Below the pieces are notes generated by a model that saw nothing but the letters and a program-made list of their open reading frames with translations, was not told the origin of the DNA and did no database searches. Both the position numbers and the translations under genes were made by a program. A DNA stretch of 64,000 bases, taken from positions 1 through 64,000 of the forward strand of contig JADQWC010000055.1 in NCBI GenBank assembly GCA_017979445.1, given 5' to 3'. Below are positions 22,184 to 33,420 of this stretch, piece after piece. The DNA comes from Akebia trifoliata. Taxonomy: Eukaryota > Streptophyta > Magnoliopsida > Ranunculales > Lardizabalaceae. Numbering within the stretch: position 1 is the stretch's first letter; each line of letters opens with the position of its first letter.

Positions 22184-22185
<2 letters not shown>
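21804..22185. mobile_element. palindromic miniature element f
   Basis: The ends are inverted copies of CGGCACCCTAAGCTTTACCA plus cacactttaacaaacg, about 65 bp per arm. Two well-preserved internal hairpins. TA runs on both sides. The clearest copy of the double-hairpin plan. Confidence 0.75.
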
Positions 22186-22240
<55 letters not shown>

Positions 22241-22244
<4 letters not shown>

Positions 22245-22438
22245 AATGTTTAGCACCCAACAATTTGTCCACATGTTTTGTCCTACATGGGTTAGAAGTT
22301 TTGGAATGGGCTGATTTTTAGTGAGAATGATCTCTATGGTTAGAAAATCATCCTCACCAAAAATTAGCCCATTCCAAAACTTCTAACCCATGTAGGACAA
22401 AACATGTTGGGCAAATGGTTGGGTGCCGAACGGGACCT
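22241..22438. mobile_element. short palindromic miniature element g (single hairpin)
   Basis: Only one hairpin module. The arms run from gggaaatgtttagcacccaa through tgtcctacatgggttagaag to the shared GGCTGATTTTTAGTGAGAAT module and back. It follows a TA run and a GA run (22186-22240). Confidence 0.7.
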
Positions 22439-22661
22439 TTTAACTTATCGTTAGATATGCACAATCTTTTCTGCTCTTAAAGCACTGAATGTCTGACTTA
22501 TGTATATAAGTAAATGCCCGTGCCTACGACATAGGTCAATATATATATTTTTCACCATTATGCATCTAAGATGTCAAACACAATTATAAACAATGAAGAT
22601 CATAATACAATTAACCCCCACATCAATTGCTAAAAAAACAAAAACCATCATAGATAAATAC

Positions 22662-22705
<44 letters not shown>

Positions 22706-23740
22706 CAGTTTTGTGTGGTTTCAGGTTGTTAAGTTTATGTTAGTGAGGAATGTTCCTAACCTCTGAAGGCCAGTTGAGAAAGGGCACCTAGGGAATCAGT
22801 CCGACCGCTACGCCCTTATCCCTGGGAAGCCAGCTCTCACTTTGTTTACCGGCTAAAGGAGAAGGTTATTTCTGAGCTGCATGATGGTGGACATTTGGTG
22901 GGCACACTCCTTTAAATGAAATTTCGTTCGGCCAGGCTTGACTTCAATCAACTCCGATTGGACAAATTAACTAGATCAGTGATGTGTGCAATACAATCTT
23001 TACTAAAGAAGAAGGATATTTGATTATTCTTGGATGATTACAATGAGTCCTCATAGGATTTAAATAGAAACATTAAAGGATAAGAATGGATCATTTCAAA
23101 TCTAGAATGTAATCTATCCTAATCATCATCATCTAAATCAATGTTTTAGTTATAAATCTAATCCTAAATGATAGAGTGTAGCACAATACATCTTATTACA
23201 TTGCATCCTATGTAATAATACTCTAACACTTAACCCCAAAATATCTTTATGGGTGGATAAAACCTTATACTATATATGATACCCCTATAATACTGTTCTT
23301 TAAGAGGTTGGGCACAATGTAATTGTGGCACAAAGACACTGAATTCATCTGTACAATCTCCATCTAGATTTTCTTACCTTTTTATACTCATCAGCAATAT
23401 CTCTTAGTTAAAATTTGTTGGTCTTCGTTACTAATCTCCGTCCAATGCTTTTCTTCAGTTGAACGAAGGTTCTGTGGGAATTCATGGGAATTAGATTTAT
23501 AGTTATGTGTAGAACCGACCTTGGGACTCATGTTAGGTCATCCCACGTTGGGGTATGCATAATCCTTTTCATGATTCTTAGGCTCTTATGTGCACATCTT
23601 GATTAAATACATAATTTTATGTTCATTAATCAAAAACATTTTCTAATCTAGTTATCGTTGCCATTGCTGTTAGCTTCCAATTCCAATGTTCTCATCCAAG
23701 GCGTGGAAAACTTGCCTTAGTAGCCATAACTAATGAGTAA
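22439..23740. other. repeat-derived stretch: shared 170-bp repeat, GA run, gypsy-like scrap
   Basis: At 22545-22715 is a repeat also found at about 50925-51084, including a (GA)n run at 22672-22704. At about 22785-22920 the + strand encodes LKEKVISELHDGGHL, which resembles the segment before the zinc finger of gypsy integrases. The rest, to 23740, is AT-rich and unrecognised. Confidence 0.4.
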
Positions 23741-23799
23741 TGACATGCATGTCTTATTTTAGTAGAGATGCAAGCCTAAGAAAACTTGTGATGGTGGGT

Positions 23800-24385
23800 G
23801 TGGAGGGTATTTTTCGTACGACGTCAAATAGCGACACGTGGCAAGCAGGAGATGTGCTCATCGAGCTCCAGTCTTTGAGAGGTGAAGAGAATCTAACCTA
23901 TCGATATTCATCTTTAGATAGGGTCGGAATAAGGAAAGACACATAGGGAAATCAGTCTCGAAATAAGATTCCAAGGAGTGGAAGATTAAGCCAGTCACAT
24001 CGAATTCCTGAGAATCAGGAATTCAATCATGTTTGCAAGGATCAAGGGAAGTCCCTAATAAAGGGGAACCTCTCAAGCAGAAGGGCTAAATTTAAGGAGA
24101 AAATCGGAGAGGATCAGAGGACAAAAATATCTATGAATACAAGGGGGTAGGGGTATGAAAATGTACGCAATTCTTTTTTGCATAAACCCCTGAATACATT
24201 TTGTATTAAGATTCTAACTTGAGTGTCGGAGAGGTTGTTGCAGGCACATCTAAGAGTACTAGAGGTAGAAGTCAACCATCCAATGGGAATCTTGAGGTAG
24301 TGCAAGATTTTTTGCATCTACAATTTGGCATCGTCCGTGAAAAATCGTTACAAGGAGAAACGGCCAACATGGTGAGAACAAGGTA
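23800..24385 (+). repeat. Ty3/gypsy (Tat-like) LTR end with PBS and gag start
   Basis: The motif taacttgagtgtcggagagg (about 24210) resembles the transcribed part of Tat-type LTRs. It is followed at 24324 by TTTGGCATCGTCCGTGAAAA, a degraded form of the TTGGCGCCGTCTGTGGGAA primer-binding context, and by an ATG at 24370. The left border is not determined. The piece is cut at 24386 by another LTR. Confidence 0.5.
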
Positions 24386-25890
24386 TTTAGACACCTCATT
24401 TTTGTACTCGCCTAATTCGACAATTCATCACCCGACTGTGGTGGATTCCTAATGATGAGTGCAAAGAACTTGAAAGCTTGAGAATACCTCCCCCAATTTT
24501 CCCATTTTTCGCCTCTTCCACACTACGTAGAAAATCACACACGTTTAGGATCGCTACACCTAACACCTGATTTAGTAAGTACACATGTTTAGGTTCACTA
24601 TACATTTCAATAATTTAGAGATCTCACGATGCTAGAAAAATGTGACTTTGAAACTTACTAATAATCATGCTAGGATCGAAAGAAATCTCAGTAAAAAATT
24701 AAAAAAAATTCGCAAAATTCAACAAAATAACCAAAATACCCCTTGGGACTCCACATCTCAGAAATGTCCCAAAAATATCTTCATTGGTCTCGAAATGTGA
24801 TTTCGAGTCTAACGAGACTAAAATTAATAGAAATAGAGAATTTTTACGAAGAATTCCAAAAATGATCAAAATGTCCCTTGATGTTCGAATTAGAAACCTC
24901 AATTTCTAGGAAAACATGGTTGAAGAATAGATTTCCGATAACATTCTCGCACATCAAGAAGATTTAGAAATCTCAAACTTAGGAAAATTAAAAAATTTCA
25001 TGTACAATGACGAAAAAGTTTGAAAATTTTCAGATTTGATCGACCAACGAAATTGAAATTAAAGTCCAATCAAATTAAAAGTAAAATTTAGCCAACCAAT
25101 CAAATTGAAATTAAAAATCGATCGATCAAATTAAAATTAACATTCAAGCAACCAATTGAATTAAAATTAAAATCCAATCGATAAAACCAAATTAAAACTA
25201 AAATTCAATTGACCAATTAAAGTAAAATTTAAAATGCACCAAATTGATAGAGGACTATCGATTTGCGAATAGCACAAGATCATTACCCATGTCACTATAC
25301 AAGAAACTTGCAAGGAAGAAAATTTGGAAAAAAATTGAAAATTTAGATAAGAATCCAATGTCCCATTTTGTCTAGGAAATAAAAAATAAAAAATAAAATA
25401 GAAAGAAGTGTTTTTTTGAGAAAGAAAAAATGTATAAAATCCTCCATTCTCTCACACGTTGAGGGCTTACTCTTTTTGTCTCTTGGAATGACACGTTCTC
25501 TATTTTCTCACTCTTTATTCTTTATTACATCTTCTCCCACTCAACCTCCTATACAAATATATCATATTTCCTTTCTTTCTAGACAACAAAGAATAACGAC
25601 ATAGCTATATAAAAAAAAGGGATTTCAACTTTGATAATAGTGAGAAAGATTTTGTAAGAAAAGAAAAGCGAAAGGAAAGAAGAAGAAAAAAAAAGAAGAG
25701 CACACCTTCCACCATTAACGCTCCAGCCACAACAGCTCACCTTCATCCATTAACAGCCCCAATCGGTAGTCCCATCACGTTTTCCACCTTCTTCTTCTCT
25801 ATTCTTCTCAGCCTCCACAACAACTTCATACACATTAGCGTTCCAGCCGTATCTTCACCCTCCTCCATCAACAGTGTTCAAGCTGTAGTT
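24386..25890 (+). repeat. partial Ogre/Tat-like LTR (same family as 57437)
   Basis: Starts TTTAGACACCTCATTTTTGT, a one-base variant of the TGTAGACACC start of the elements further right. It follows the LTR at 57437 through attcgacaatt, ggatcgctacacc-type and gatttcgagtctaacg-type segments and then AT-rich tracts of aaattaaaat repeats. The 3' end of the LTR and PBS are missing. Open frames on both strands here are short and not conserved. Confidence 0.55.
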
Positions 25891-26766
25891 ATGAATCAAT
25901 AATAATAATATAACAAAATATAAAAATCTTGGCAAGCAAGGGTCGATCCATAGAGACAACGTTATCCAATTATCTTTCTAACTCAAATCAAATAAGAATT
26001 TTGGGTAACCAATTAAAAACTAATTTGAAAATATTTATCAATCAAACTAATAAAAATGAAAGAATAAAACTATAAGAGAAAAGTTTAAATCAATCAAATC
26101 CACCCTAACAAATATAGTAAATAAACAAGTTCGAATCTTTTTTATCTAAATCTACTCAGACAAAACTAATGCCCGTAGATCGGAAAGTAAATTTGGTTTA
26201 GTATATATAATAATTAAAAAGTATGATTCCCTCTTTAAATAAACAAATATCAAAACAAAAATTAAACTACCGGAATTAAGTATAATTTAATTTGACCTTA
26301 TCTAAGATTAAACCATCAGAACTCTTGATAATTTAAAATAGATTTCTAATACTTATGAATAAAAAGTAAATCACTAAGAACATTAAACAAGATAGATTTA
26401 GAACAAATTCATTCATTATATGTTACTCTGACTTCATTGATCTCTCTAATAGAGGTTTAGCCCAGAAACATTACAAGGACAATAATTGAATAAAAATAAA
26501 ATGAAAGAGATGAGAAAAGAAAAAAGTTATCTTTATTGATCTTGGAATTGAATCTGGCAGAGTTTCTTTACAAAAATCAAAACTAAGAAAGAAAGAACAA
26601 AAAATATGGAAAACCTTAATTTTCCAAACCTAAATTGTAGAGATATCTAGATATACATTTATAGATATCTTTTAAGCTCTGGTCTCCTATTTAGAAAGAT
26701 TAGAGTGGAGTTTCAAGGGTTCGAAAACCTTTCGTAAATATAATAATTAAAAAAATGTATATATAT
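25891..26766. other. AT-rich unclassified stretch
   Basis: Begins with an ATAATAATAAT run and a ggcaagcaagggtcgatcc motif of a kind I associate with plant retroelement non-coding regions. No coding sequence recognised. Ends at the 5' LTR of the large gypsy element. Confidence 0.3.
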
Positions 26767-27553
26767 TGTAGGCATCAAAACTTAAATAGGCCCCCGTAGC
26801 TTTCTAAGATAATAAAAAATAAACCATATATCAAAATGAGGCTCACAGGTCCAAATTGGGAGTCCATTAATTGGAATGAACCTCATGTGGTTTGGGTTTT
26901 CGCAGATAAAGCCCATGATCCAATAAATTCAAGTGATCCACACATTAAATATTGGGCCTTATACCCAAATAAATAAGTTTGGCCCAATAATAATCCATAA
27001 AATCTTTAAAATTGGATTTGGACAAATTTAGCCTTTTAAACAAATTAATTAAAGCTCTTTAAGTTGGGGTATAATTGGAAAGCTAAATTACCTTTAAGTC
27101 TATAAATACAAAGGCCTGTCTCATTGAGGGGTGATCGGAATCACTTTCTCTCAGAAGATAGAAGCTCTCAAACCCTCCTCTAGAGACAAAGCAAAGTTCT
27201 TCAGAGATCTAGACTCCGACTAAAGAGAAGATCAAGCATAAAATCTTTCTCCGGAAGTCAAGAAAATCTTCTCAGTCGATAAAGCGCGAAGCTTGGAGAA
27301 AAGAAAATCTACAAAAGCCTCTACGGAAGATCAATCACAAAGCAAAGTCACCGTCCAAACAACCTTCTCAACTAATAAAGTAAGAAGCCTAGAAAGAAGA
27401 AAAGCTACATACATCGTCACTATTTTTTGTACTTAACTATTAATTAGAGGAAACACTGAAATCTGTATCTTCTTTTTATCAAGAATCAATCAAATAATTT
27501 GCGATCATATTTTATGAATCTTGAAGTAGATCTGTTGAAATTTATTGTCGACA
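26767..27553 (+). repeat. 5' LTR of the Tat element
   Basis: Starts TGTAGGCATCAAAA and ends TTGTCGACA. The TATA box TATAAATA is at 27101-27108. It matches 42104-42918 along its whole length; the 3' copy has about 23 extra bases near 42505. A PBS-like AATTTCTAACACGCCTGGTA follows from 27554. Confidence 0.9.
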
Positions 27554-27817
27554 AATTTCTAACACGCCTGGTAGGACTATCTCAACCTCTCATCTTTCAG
27601 TCAACTACAAAACATCAACCAAAACATCGATGGCATCTCGCAACGTCAACACTATCGCATCAGCTACTATTGAGAAGGTAAGAAATTCAATTCTTCCAAC
27701 CTTGAGTCTGCTCAGGTTATCAGTCGCGATCATCATGTAACGTGAACAATAGTGAAAACTGGTGGATCCAAGCTAGTGCAGCCTCTCTAGCATCACTCCA
27801 AGAAATGTGCCACAAAA

Positions 27818-29349
27818 ATGACACTTACAACAAAGGCATCGTGGGCGGACGTTGTAGAAGACGACTTGTCAGATTCTGGATCTGATTCGAAGTCAAGCGA
27901 ATGATTGTCTAGATCTCTATCGATCACTTCTCCATCACAAACTCACACCTCTATCAGAGCAGTGATGATAGTTGGAGCGCTAATAATGAAGGAACAAGTT
28001 ACTCAAATGGTAGACACCATCAACAAATTGACAAAGGCAATGGAGGACAAAGACATCCAGATTGCAACCCTTATTAGTCATTTAGAGCATAAAGACAAGG
28101 AGAATGAATCGAGTGCTGGACCTTCGCATCTTCTAGGATTCACTCTTGAAGCGTACACGGCTTCGCGTGAAGAAGAACGAAAAGACTATGTTGGCTCACG
28201 TAAAGCTACGCGAAACCCACCATATAGGTCTATTGTCTCACTTTCCGTTCAACAGTTACAAGCAATGATTATTGACACCATTCATACTCAGTATGAGGGC
28301 ATGCCACAATCCTCATTGGTCTATTCCAAACTCTACACCCAACACATCGAACAAATGCATCTTCCAACGGGATATCAACGGTCAAAATTCCAATAATTCG
28401 AAGGAAAAGGCAATCCAAAGTAGCATATTGCCCATTTCATCAAAACTTACAACAACGTCGGTACATTCGATGGCTTCATGATGAAATAATTTGTTTGCTC
28501 CCTTTGCGGCAATGCGTTCGATTGGTACACTGACTTGGAACTCAACTCAATAGATAGTAGGGATTAACTTGAAAGAGTGTTCCTCGATCACTTCTACAGT
28601 AATAGAAGAACGGTGAGTATGGTAGAGTTTGTTGTCGTTAAACAAAGGAAGGATGAACCGGTCATCAAGTACATTGAACACTGGAGAAATCTTTCCCTTA
28701 ATTGTATGGATTAACTCTCTCAATCTTCTGCTATCGAGATGTGTGTTCAAGGGATGCACTGACAGCTCCTTTACATCTTGAAAGAAATTAAATCACATAC
28801 TTTCGAAGAGCTAGCTACTCGAACTCACGACATGAAGTAGAGTATAGCTGTGTATCAGACTCCACGACCAAGCGAGTCTCGAAGGCAGGAAAATAAGGAT
28901 GGCAAGTCCTTCAAAACTAAAGAAGTCTTGTCTACCACCACCAGCAAACCTGTCAAGATCACATGTAAGAAAAGAGAAGATCAGTCAAGAGCCGATTCAA
29001 CACAAGAAAAAGGAAAAGCTTGGAAAACTCTCAAAGAACTCAAAGCGAAAGAGTACCTGTTTCCTGATGTTGACGTCTTGGGCATGTTCGAAGAGCTGTT
29101 GAAATTAACGTTCATTGAACTTCTAATACCCAAACGACCCGAGGAAGTCGGTCGCGACAATAATCTAAAGTATTGTCGCTATCACAGGGTGATTAGTCAC
29201 CCGGTTGAAAAATGTTTCGTCTTCAAGGAGAAAATTATGGATTTGGTACATCAAGAAAAAATTGAACTTGACTGTGTCGAAAATGTTGCTACTTCAAACA
29301 TGACCTTTGTCACCTTTGGATCTTTTGATCCAATACTTTTAGCAAGTTA
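27818..29349 (+). pseudogene. Tat gag remnant
   Basis: The start codon at 27818 gives MTLTTKASWADVVEDDLSD. The N-terminal half includes a heptad-like region (KEQVTQMVDTINKLTKAMED, about 27990-28050) that may form a coiled coil. The retrotransposon gag core follows at about 28390-28830 (FEGKGNP, NAFDWYTDLE, VKQRKDEPVIKYI, SHTFEELATRTHDMK) and contains six or more in-frame stops. The C-terminal part (to 29349) carries YCRYHRVISHPVEKC, the Cys/His motif seen in Tat gags. An earlier ATG at 27629 (MASRNVNTIASATIEK) may be the original start. Confidence 0.8.
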
Positions 29350-30072
29350 GTATGCAACATAGACTCCATCTCCCAAAATCATAAAAGTTCTACTTCAACC
29401 ACCACAACTCATGTCTGTACATTTTGACATTGAAAAGGCCCATCCTACGTCGGGGGTAAGGCCAAATCAAAGAAAGATCATCACATTTCCCACTTCACCT
29501 CAATAAGGATCACAATCTCATTCGGTTTCAAATTCAAAGTCAAACATCTCAAAGTTTGGTTCAGTAGATGACGAGGCGTAGACAGTTGTTACTTGTCGAA
29601 AAAGACGCTCTACACATGTGCTGACTCCTCCTACTCCAAAGCTAAAGAGAAAGAGAAGAAAATCAAAATCAAGTACAAAGTAAAAAAATGAAAGAGAGCA
29701 ACAAAGAATAAGACTTTCTGAGTTCCTCCAATAGACCCCGAAGACATCCTTCAGCAACCTTCCCATGTGCCGATTACTTTTCTAGAATTCTTACCCAAGA
29801 AGCTCTTGAAGGAAGTCTACAGGGTTTCATGTCATCAAGTAAAAACGGAAGTACTAAAAGATGATATTGATGATAGGTCCAAAGAACATCCTACTACTTC
29901 TAGTAATGGAGATTAGCGACTTGAAAAAAATAATAGCATATCGGAAACAAAATATTCATAGGTCAACTTGGATTTGTCCAATGAACTCCAAAAAGTTCAG
30001 CATACTTCAAAGTAAAGATCAACTGAATCAAAATAGGAAGTTCAACCTAACATACATCTACAACAAGATAGT

Positions 30073-30570
30073 ATGTGCATGACCACAATTACCTTCACTG
30101 ATGAGGATCTCCAATTGGGGTCTCGACCTCACAATAGGCCTCTTTATGTCACAAGTTATGTGAGGGAGAATAAAGTTCAAAGAATCCTCTTGGATTGTGG
30201 TTTTGCGGTCAACATCATGACAATTCGTACCATGAAACAAGTTGGGATCTTATCTGATCAACTCATTTGCAGTAAGTTGATGATCTAAGGCTTCAACTTG
30301 GGTGGTCAGAGAGCTATCAACATGATAAGAGTCAAGCTCTTTATCGCAGAATTGGAATCGACAACACTCTTCCACGTGATTGATTGTAAAACTTCATATT
30401 ACTTACTTCTCGATCGATTGTGACTACATTAAACTGGGGTAATACCATCCACGCTACACCAGTATTTCAAGTATTACCAAGATGGTGTGTAGAAACGTGT
30501 AGTAGTCGAAGATCAACCATTTGACGAGGCAGAAACGTATTTTGCTGATGCAAAATTTTATTTTTGAAGC
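30073..30570 (+). pseudogene. Tat aspartic protease remnant
   Basis: The block RPLYVTSYVRENKVQRILLD leads into the active-site region CGFAVNIMTIRTM. The usual DSG/DGG reads D-C-G. A second conserved part, STTLFHVIDCKTSYYLLLDR, follows near 30360-30415, then a DEAETYFADAKFY block. Stops near 30286, 30420 and 30490 interrupt it. It would cleave the Gag-Pol polyprotein. Confidence 0.7.
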
Positions 30571-31880
30571 GACATCATTCAAGAGGTATTTTCAGTTTTA
30601 GTACCCCCTTCTAATAAGTAGAAATCTAACAAAGAAAATCATACTATGAATGATGCCGAGAAGATTTCTCCTGACCCTCAACTTCAGAAAGAACGAGTAA
30701 AGAAGCAAGAATTAGAAACTCAACGGGTCAAGGTGAGTCAATCAATGGTGGATGCGTCATCCACAGTTGTGTTGTCAACCCCAATGCTTTGTTACGTGCC
30801 GCAATCGTGACGAAAGTAGGGACAATCACCTTTCGAAGAGATTTCTTCAAAGACCAAGCCTTCTATCTCTAAAGTCGAATTGGAGATATTGAAAGAAGAG
30901 TTAACCTTTCCGGTTACAGTTTTCCAGAAACCTTATATAGTAAGGACACCCATGGAAAATGTTATCCCAGCTACATCAATCACGAAAAGCCATGAAGATA
31001 ATCTCACAAAAGTAGACTCCAAAAGTTGGTTCGGTCCTAAGACTTCAAAGTTATTCGAGATTATCGGTTATGAGAAAGGTGAACCTGTGCGATTGGGTGA
31101 ACTATCACAAACTAATCAAATTCATGGCTTAACTGCAACACAAGTCAAACTTGTTCGAGCTGGAAAAAAAGTTTTATTCACACGAGTAGGGCTAAGGTAT
31201 GTGCTAGAGGCTCCAATCAAAAATTTTAAGATGAAGACAGTTTCTTCACAACATACTACAGTAGAAGTCATCGATGAGTCTATTAAAAAATCACTAGTTT
31301 CACGCACATTGGTCTTTGATCGAATTTGTGGCCACATCTCGATCACATCGATATTTGATTGATTGGGTGCTTTAGATGATCACCATAATATACAAGTTCA
31401 TAAACCTCGTGCATCTACATTATCTAGATTTGATCAGAATGTTGGAGTAAAAATACGAAGGGAATCACGACGCCGACCTAAGCAAAGAAATAAACATGTT
31501 GAGCATAAAGATAACAGTGGTTTGCATAACACTATTCCGTCTCGAATGAAACAACGAGCAGCTTTAGAAGTCTCAATTAAACAAGCGTCAGTCAAGCTTC
31601 AACTATAGGGATAGATAATTCTGAAGATATTGTTTATGTAAATCAAATTACCATTGAGGAATTCCTTGAAGAAGATTCTATGTCATCAGATGAAGAACTC
31701 AAAATTCTCCACTGGTCTTTGAAGAAGATGAACAAGCCACTGTCAACGACTTGAAAGAAATAAATTTTAGGACAATTGAAAAGTTGCGACCCACGTTTGT
31801 CAACACTCTTCTAAACCAGCATGAGAAATCTGAGTACTTCAAGTTACTACAAGAATACAAAGGTGTCTTTGCTTGAACTT
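30571..31880 (+). pseudogene. Tat spacer between protease and reverse transcriptase
   Basis: Two open pieces (30880-31362 and 31363-31608) encode charged, repeat-free sequence with GPKTSKLFEIIGYEKGEP and GLTATQVKLV. I associate this with the linker of Tat polyproteins. No catalytic domain recognised. Frame stops at 31360 and 31606. Confidence 0.5.
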
Positions 31881-32530
31881 ACAAAGAAATGCCAAGACTT
31901 GACCCGAAGATCGTTATTCATCAGTTCGCAATCCAACATGGAGTTCGTCCAATAAAATAGTCACAACGTCGTTTTCAGCTAGTATTGGTACCACAGATTG
32001 AAACAGAGGTCAACAAGTTGATAGAAGCTAGCTTTATCTAAGAAGTAGAGTATCCAACCTAGGTTTCCAACATAGTTTCGATAAGAAAGAAGAATTAACA
32101 TATTCGAGTGTGTGTAGATTTTCGTGACTTGAATAATGCGTGTCCAAAAGATGATTTTCCGCTTCCAATCATAGAACTTATGGTTGATGTAGCTACAAGA
32201 CATGAAGTTTTGTCTTTCATGGATGGATCTTTCGGTTATAATCAAATTCAAATATCGTCAAAAGATGAAGAGCTCACGGCCTTCTGTATCCGAAAGGTAT
32301 ATATTGTTACAAAGTCATGCCTTTTGGACTTAAAAATGCTAGTGCCACTTACTAACGAGCTATGCAAAAGATCTTTGATGACATGCTATATGACAAGGTC
32401 GAATGTTATGTTGACGACCTAGTAGTAAAGTCCAAGAAAAAAGAAGATCACTTACAATATCTACGTGATACATTCGATAGATTGCGACGATACTAGCTCA
32501 AGATGAATCCATTAAAATGTGCTTTTAGAG
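31881..32530 (+). pseudogene. Tat reverse transcriptase remnant
   Basis: RT blocks appear in order: VCVDFRDLNNACPKDDFPLP (about 32109), LSFMDGSFGYNQI (about 32210), a frameshift near 32300, then the MPFGL-type block (about 32325) and the catalytic YVDD at 32407-32418. LKMNPLKCAF follows near 32500. Both Asp of YVDD and the palm Asp in FMDG are kept. Several stops upstream (for example 31876, 31960, 32040) and the frameshift make it inactive as it stands. Confidence 0.85.
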
Positions 32531-32544
32531 TTACCTCGGTTAAG

Positions 32545-32990
32545 GAGTATCTTCTCAAGCCTCTTGTTCTTTCTGTACCAATTCCCGAGAAGCCACTGAT
32601 TATCTATATTAGTGCGCAAGAAATGTCACTAGGAACATTGTTGGCTCAAGAAAATGACGAAGGAAAAGAAGGTGCACTCTACTACTTGAATTAAACTTTT
32701 GTTGGAGTAGAAGTAAATTATTCACCCATCGAGAAGACATGTTTAGCACTCATCTTTGTTACAAGGAAACTGCGGCATTACATGTTATCACATACAATCC
32801 GACTCACCGTGCGAGTTGATCCACTCAAATGCATCATAACAAGACCAGTCTTGTCAGGAAGACTAGCTAAATGGGCCCTTCTTTTATCAGAATTCGAGAT
32901 TATTTACATTCCTCAAAAGACTGTAAAATAGCAAGCATTAGTCGACTGTCTTGCTGATTATCCTATTCCAACTACATGGGAATTGTCTCA
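32545..32990 (+). pseudogene. Tat RNase H (first, native) remnant
   Basis: Contains EGALYYLN, VEVNYSPIEKTCLALIFVTR, KLRHYMLSHTIRLTVRVDPL and LSGRLAKWALLLSEFEIIYI. These form the RT-linked RNase H of gypsy elements. Stops at 32692 and 32929 replace an expected Arg/Ser and Gly/Gln region. It is continuous in one frame otherwise. Confidence 0.8.
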
Positions 32991-33029
32991 CAACTTGCCT
33001 GATGAACAAGTATTCTCTATTGATGTACT

Positions 33030-33420
33030 TCCAGCTTGGAGAATGTTCTTTGATAGCGCAGCTAGAAAAGATGGAGTGGGGGCAGGTATAATTTTTATCA
33101 TCCCACAAAATTAGGTATTGCCATTCTCGTTTACTTTGACAAAACTATGTTCAAATAATGTTGCAGAATACCAATCTCTAATCATTGGTTTAGAATTCGA
33201 GTTAGAGATGAAGCTACACCAATTCTATGTGTATGGGGACTCACAATTTGTCATTAACCAACTCTCAACAGAGTATGACGTTCGAAAACATGAGTTAGTG
33301 CCTTATCACCACTATGCTGTATAACTTATAAGTCAGTTTGAAGACATCATCACTAGGCATATACTGAGAGTTGAAAACAAGCAGGCTGACGCTTTAGCTA
33401 GTCTTGCTACAAGTTTGATT
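33030..33420 (+). pseudogene. archaeal-type second RNase H (aRNH) of the Tat element
   Basis: Starts RMFFDSAARKDGVGAGIIF (about 33042) and continues with LCSNNVAEYQSLIIGLEFEL, YVYGDSQFVINQL and KQADALASLA (about 33395). The catalytic residues expected for this fold are present: Asp in FFDS, Glu in AEYQ, Asp in YGDS and Asp in ADAL. Two in-frame stops (33113 and 33322) interrupt the frame. This domain defines the Tat lineage. Confidence 0.85.

Noticed and set aside
24699..24902. Short minus-strand frames sharing an FRGSEI/LDSKSHF-like phrase (24699-24902, 57820-58042)
   Set aside because: The shared phrase results from homology between the two LTR copies of the element-3 family, including a local duplication, not from a coding gene.
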